Assembly: GCA_025351615.1 (NCBI GenBank)
Contig: JANXVP010000366.1
Coordinates: 1-11,830, forward strand
Length of the DNA stretch: 11,830 nucleotides
From: Ramlibacter sp.
Lineage (GTDB): Bacteria > Pseudomonadota > Gammaproteobacteria > Burkholderiales > Burkholderiaceae_C
Direction: 5' to 3'
The translations under genes and the position numbers were made by a program. Positions 9,163 to 11,830 of the stretch are shown one piece after another; the stretch's first letter is position 1, and each line of letters starts with the position of its first letter. The notes under the pieces were generated by a model that worked only from the letters and a program-made list of their open reading frames with translations, made no database searches and was not told the origin of the DNA.

Positions 9163-10218
9163 ATGGACGTCCAAGTCAAGGGAACCCGGATCGGCGCTGC
9201 CGACAGCGAAAAAAGCAAGGCCTTGCAGGTCGCCCTGGCCCAGATCGAGAAGCAGTTCGGCAAGGGCACGATCATGCGACTGGGCGAAGGGGAGAAGCTC
9301 GAGGACATCCAGGTGGTCTCCACCGGTTCGCTCGGCCTGGACATCGCGCTGGGCGTCGGCGGCCTGCCGCGGGGACGGGTGATCGAGATCTACGGCCCGG
9401 AATCGTCGGGCAAGACCACCCTCACGCTGCAGGTCATCGCCGAGATGCAGCGCCAGGCCGGTACCTGCGCTTTCGTCGATGCCGAGCATGCGCTGGACGT
9501 GCAGTACGCGCAGAAGCTGGGCGTCAACCTGTCGGACCTCCTGATCAGCCAGCCGGACACCGGCGAGCAGGCGCTGGAAATCGTCGACAGCCTGGTGCGC
9601 TCCGGCGCCGTGGACCTGATCGTGATCGATTCGGTCGCGGCGCTGACGCCCAAGGCCGAAATCGAAGGCGAGATGGGCGATTCGCTGCCCGGCCTGCAGG
9701 CCCGCCTCATGAGCCAGGCGCTGCGCAAACTCACCGCGTCGATCAAGAAGACCAACTGCATGGTGATCTTCATCAACCAGATCCGCATGAAGATCGGCGT
9801 GATGTTCGGCAGCCCGGAAACGACCACCGGCGGCAACGCGTTGAAGTTCTATGCCTCGGTGCGGCTGGACATCCGCCGCACCGGCACCATCAAGAAGGGT
9901 GAGGAAGCGATCGGTAACGAGACCAAGGTCAAGGTGGTGAAGAACAAGGTGGCGCCGCCCTTCAAGACGGCGGAATTCGACATCCTGTTCGGCGAAGGCA
10001 TCAGCCGCCACGGCGAGATTATCGACATGGGCGTCAACGCCCGGGTGCTCGAGAAGTCCGGCGCCTGGTATGCCTATAACGGCGAGAAGATCGGCCAGGG
10101 TCGCGACAACGCGCGCGAGTTCCTGCGCGAGAACCCGGCCCTGGCCCGCGAGATCGAGAACAAGGTCCGCGAGTCGCTGGAAATTCCGCTGCTGCCGGCC
10201 GAGGTCGAAGAAGACTGA
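9163..10218 (+). CDS. recA: Recombinase RecA
   Basis: A 351-aa protein that forms filaments on single-stranded DNA, pairs homologous strands using ATP, and triggers LexA self-cleavage in the SOS response. Walker A GPESSGKT (78-85), the catalytic Glu in FVDAEHA (E108, equivalent to E. coli E96), Walker [11 protein letters not shown] (152-161), DNA-binding loop L1 ([14 protein letters not shown]), [20 protein letters not shown] leading into loop L2 (204-223) and the C-terminal domain are all present. An acidic tail (EVEED) is typical. Compared with E. coli the N-terminus is about 12 residues longer, usual for Burkholderiales. Length and motifs are intact. An SOS box and AAGGAG ribosome site precede it, and recX follows after 19 nt. 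Confidence 0.98.
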   Translation: MDVQVKGTRIGAADSEKSKALQVALAQIEKQFGKGTIMRLGEGEKLEDIQVVSTGSLGLDIALGVGGLPRGRVIEIYGPESSGKTTLTLQVIAEMQRQAGTCAFVDAEHALDVQYAQKLGVNLSDLLISQPDTGEQALEIVDSLVRSGAVDLIVIDSVAALTPKAEIEGEMGDSLPGLQARLMSQALRKLTASIKKTNCMVIFINQIRMKIGVMFGSPETTTGGNALKFYASVRLDIRRTGTIKKGEEAIGNETKVKVVKNKVAPPFKTAEFDILFGEGISRHGEIIDMGVNARVLEKSGAWYAYNGEKIGQGRDNAREFLRENPALAREIENKVRESLEIPLLPAEVEED

Positions 10219-10237
10219 CTCACTCGGACTGCTCGCG

Positions 10238-10708
10238 ATGCCGCTGCTGGGGCCGCAGTCACTGAAGGGCCGAGCTCTGCGGCTGTTGAGCGGCCGCGAG
10301 CACTCCCGCGCCGAGCTGCAAAGAAAGCTCGCCAGGCATGAAGAGGAGCCGGGCCAACTGGCGCGCGTCCTCGACGAACTACAGGCTAAGGATTTCATCA
10401 ACGAGCAGCGGGTGGTCGACTCGGTCGTTCATCGCCGGGCCGCCAAGCTGGGGGGCATGCGGATCCGGCAAGAGCTGCAGGCCAGGGGCCTGGACCAGGA
10501 CAAGGTCCACGAAGCAGTGACCGCCCTCAAATCGAGCGAACTGGCGCGGGCGCGCGAGGTCTGGGCCCGCAAATTCGATGCACCGCCAGCCAATGCCGCC
10601 GAGCGTGGCAAGCAGGCGCGCTTCCTTGCAGCGCGGGGATTCGACGGCGAGGTCGTCCAACGCCTACTCGGTCGGCCACGGGAAGAGGACACCGTTCCGG
10701 CCTGCTAA
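10238..10708 (+). CDS. recX: RecA regulatory protein RecX
   Basis: A 156-aa small helical protein of the RecX family, which binds within the RecA filament groove and limits its extension and activity. Recognisable features: SLKGRALRLLSGREHSRAEL (8-27), the usual first RecX three-helix repeat with R-x-H-S-R-x-E-L; then LDELQAKDFINEQR (45-58) with V-x-x-H-R (64-67); then GGMRIRQELQARGLD (72-86); and a last repeat with KQARFLAARGF (125-135). The ATG at 10238 lies 19 nt after the recA stop with no good Shine-Dalgarno, so expression probably depends on read-through and coupling from recA, as in other bacteria. The length is normal for RecX. Confidence 0.93.
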   Translation: MPLLGPQSLKGRALRLLSGREHSRAELQRKLARHEEEPGQLARVLDELQAKDFINEQRVVDSVVHRRAAKLGGMRIRQELQARGLDQDKVHEAVTALKSSELARAREVWARKFDAPPANAAERGKQARFLAARGFDGEVVQRLLGRPREEDTVPAC

Positions 10709-10748
10709 ATTACAGGGCAAGCACACTCGTGCACAGGGAGCAGCGATC

Positions 10749-11045
10749 GTGATTTTCAGTTGGTTCGACACGCGGGAAGTGCGCCGGTTTGGCACCGGGC
10801 TGGCGGAGTTCATCATTGGTGAGATGCCGGTGGCGGCGCAAACAAAGGAAGCGAAATTTGCCGCAAAGGCCGGAAAGACGCTCAAGAAGGCGGCGATTCA
10901 GCTGCAGACGTTCAAGGCCGCCCACAAGCTCAATCCGTACAAGCGGGCCAAGCTTGCCAACGCGTTCCTGTGGGGCTTGAAGGATGCGAAGTGCCCGGCC
11001 GCCTACGCCGACGAGTTGACCGAGTGGCTCACGCTCAGGCTGTAG
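10749..11045 (+). CDS. 98-aa basic protein of unknown function
   Basis: I do not recognise this family. The GTG at 10749 is chosen because GGGAG (10736-10740) lies 8 nt upstream; the same frame is open from 10578 but that part overlaps recX. The protein begins MIFSWFDTREVRRFGTGLAE, has a Lys/Ala-rich helical middle (EAKFAAKAGKTLKKAA, about 34-49) and ends with aromatic-rich AYADELTEWLTLRL. It is strongly basic in the centre, has no signal peptide, no membrane segment and a single cysteine (C82), and is predicted to be mostly helical. It sits 40 nt after recX and 6 nt before the TPR gene, so it is probably co-transcribed with both. A nucleic-acid-binding or small adaptor role is conceivable but unsupported. 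Confidence 0.7.
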   Translation: MIFSWFDTREVRRFGTGLAEFIIGEMPVAAQTKEAKFAAKAGKTLKKAAIQLQTFKAAHKLNPYKRAKLANAFLWGLKDAKCPAAYADELTEWLTLRL

Positions 11046-11051
11046 CACCGC

Positions 11052-11830
11052 ATGCTGCGTGACTTGCTCAAGCGCGTGTCCGGGAGGTCCCCAAAGGCAC
11101 GTGCAAAAGCGGATGAATTGGTGGGTTCGGGCCGTTCGCACGAAGATGCGGGCCAGCTGGAACAGGCCTGCGAGTGCTATCGGCAGGCCGTGCAGCTGGC
11201 GCCGGATCACGCCTCCGCGCACTTGAACCTCGGTATTGCGCTGGCTGCGCTGGGGGACGAGAAGGCGGCGGCGGGCGCTTACGATGTCGTGTTGGCGCTC
11301 GACCCGGGCCACGCCTTCGGCAACTACAACTTTGCCAACCTTTCGTTTGCGCAGGGAGATCTATCACACTCCGAGGCGCGAGTGCGGGCGGCGTTGAAGT
11401 CGAATCCGGACTTCCCCGAAGCGCAAGTTCTCTTGTCCAGCATCCTGGATGAGGCGGGCGATACCGTGGGCGCTTTATCTGCCCTCCAGGTGGCCATCCA
11501 CCTGAAACCGACCTACGCCGGCGCGCATTTCAATCACGCGCTTCTCCTGCACAAGCTGGGACGCCTGGCGGAAGCGAGGGCGGCTGCGGATTCGGTGATC
11601 AAGCTGGATACCGGGAATGCGGAGGCTCACGTGCTCCTCGACACGATCCTTCGCGACGAAGGCTTCCTCGTCGAATCTCTGGAACCGATACGACGCGCGA
11701 TCGCTCTCGCGCCTGACCGATGGGACCTGCGCTCACGGGAGCTGTTCTCGCTCAACTTCGACGAGCGGACCGATGCCGAAACGCTCTATCGCAAGCACAA
11801 AGTATTCGGCGAGACGCTTGAGCGGACGGT
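11052..11830 (+). CDS. TPR-repeat protein, N-terminal part, OGT/SPINDLY-like (truncated by window edge)
   Basis: The frame opens at the ATG at 11052 and continues without a stop to the window end, giving 259 residues. After a short basic leader (1-28) come about six tandem tetratricopeptide repeats in register every 34 residues: roughly 20-53, 54-87, 88-121, 122-155, 156-189 and 190-223, each with the A/G-x-x-x-L-G-...-A-x-x-x-Y/A-x-x-A-L-x-L-x-P pattern (for example LNLGIALAALGDEKAA). The sequence then changes to LRSRELFSLNFDERTDAETL and YRKHKVFGETLE (about 227-256), which resembles the linker leading into the glycosyltransferase-41 domain of bacterial SPINDLY/O-GlcNAc-transferase-like proteins. 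The catalytic part would lie outside the window, so an enzyme call is inference. It starts 6 nt after the 98-aa gene. Confidence 0.82.
   Translation, partial: MLRDLLKRVSGRSPKARAKADELVGSGRSHEDAGQLEQACECYRQAVQLAPDHASAHLNLGIALAALGDEKAAAGAYDVVLALDPGHAFGNYNFANLSFAQGDLSHSEARVRAALKSNPDFPEAQVLLSSILDEAGDTVGALSALQVAIHLKPTYAGAHFNHALLLHKLGRLAEARAAADSVIKLDTGNAEAHVLLDTILRDEGFLVESLEPIRRAIALAPDRWDLRSRELFSLNFDERTDAETLYRKHKVFGETLERT

Noticed and set aside
10721..10732. Small hairpin GCAC-ACTC-GTGC after recX
   Set aside because: The four-base stem without a T-run is too weak to call a terminator or regulator.

Overview
The window is GC-rich chromosomal DNA with tightly packed genes. The RecA sequence, the recA-recX pair and the gene families suggest a betaproteobacterium of order Burkholderiales, probably Oxalobacteraceae (Massilia/Herbaspirillum-like). 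That placement is inferred from family resemblance, not from a search. I see no rRNA, tRNA, insertion sequence, CRISPR array or prophage gene, so this looks like core or near-core chromosome.

Layout. (1) 1-534 (+) is the C-terminal part of a C4-dicarboxylate transporter (DctA). (2) 636-3626 (-) is DNA topoisomerase III with two zinc-ribbon-like segments, a Lys/Ala-rich histone-H1-like linker and a C-terminal SWIB domain. (3) About 114 nt separates topB from a divergent rightward cluster and holds a 33-nt uninterrupted purine/pyrimidine alternation with Z-DNA potential. (4) 3741-6316 (+) is a compact, probably co-transcribed group: a small SET-domain methyltransferase, a BirA biotin ligase without DNA-binding domain, a membrane-anchored SPOR-like protein and a beta-class-like glutathione S-transferase. 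Gaps are 7, 4 and 21 nt. (5) 6313-9020 (-) holds, in transcription order, a MarR-type regulator, an OmpR-family response regulator and a TctE-like sensor kinase. The kinase stop overlaps the GST stop by 4 nt in convergent orientation. (6) 9163-11830 (+) is recA with an SOS (LexA) box and a strong Shine-Dalgarno, then recX, a 98-aa protein of unknown function, and the N-terminal part of a TPR protein that resembles the start of an O-GlcNAc-transferase/SPINDLY-like protein and runs off the window.

How the genes fit together. Two genome-maintenance units are present: topB, and SOS-controlled recA with its modulator recX. The two-component pair looks like a TctD/TctE system for carboxylate sensing, but no tricarboxylate transporter lies next to it. 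The most interesting theme is domains better known from eukaryotic chromatin: a SWIB domain and H1-like tail on the topoisomerase, a SET methyltransferase beside it, and possibly an OGT-like protein further right. The shared divergent promoter and the lysine-rich tail suggest a testable idea, that the SET protein methylates the topoisomerase tail or a nucleoid protein. That idea is inference only.
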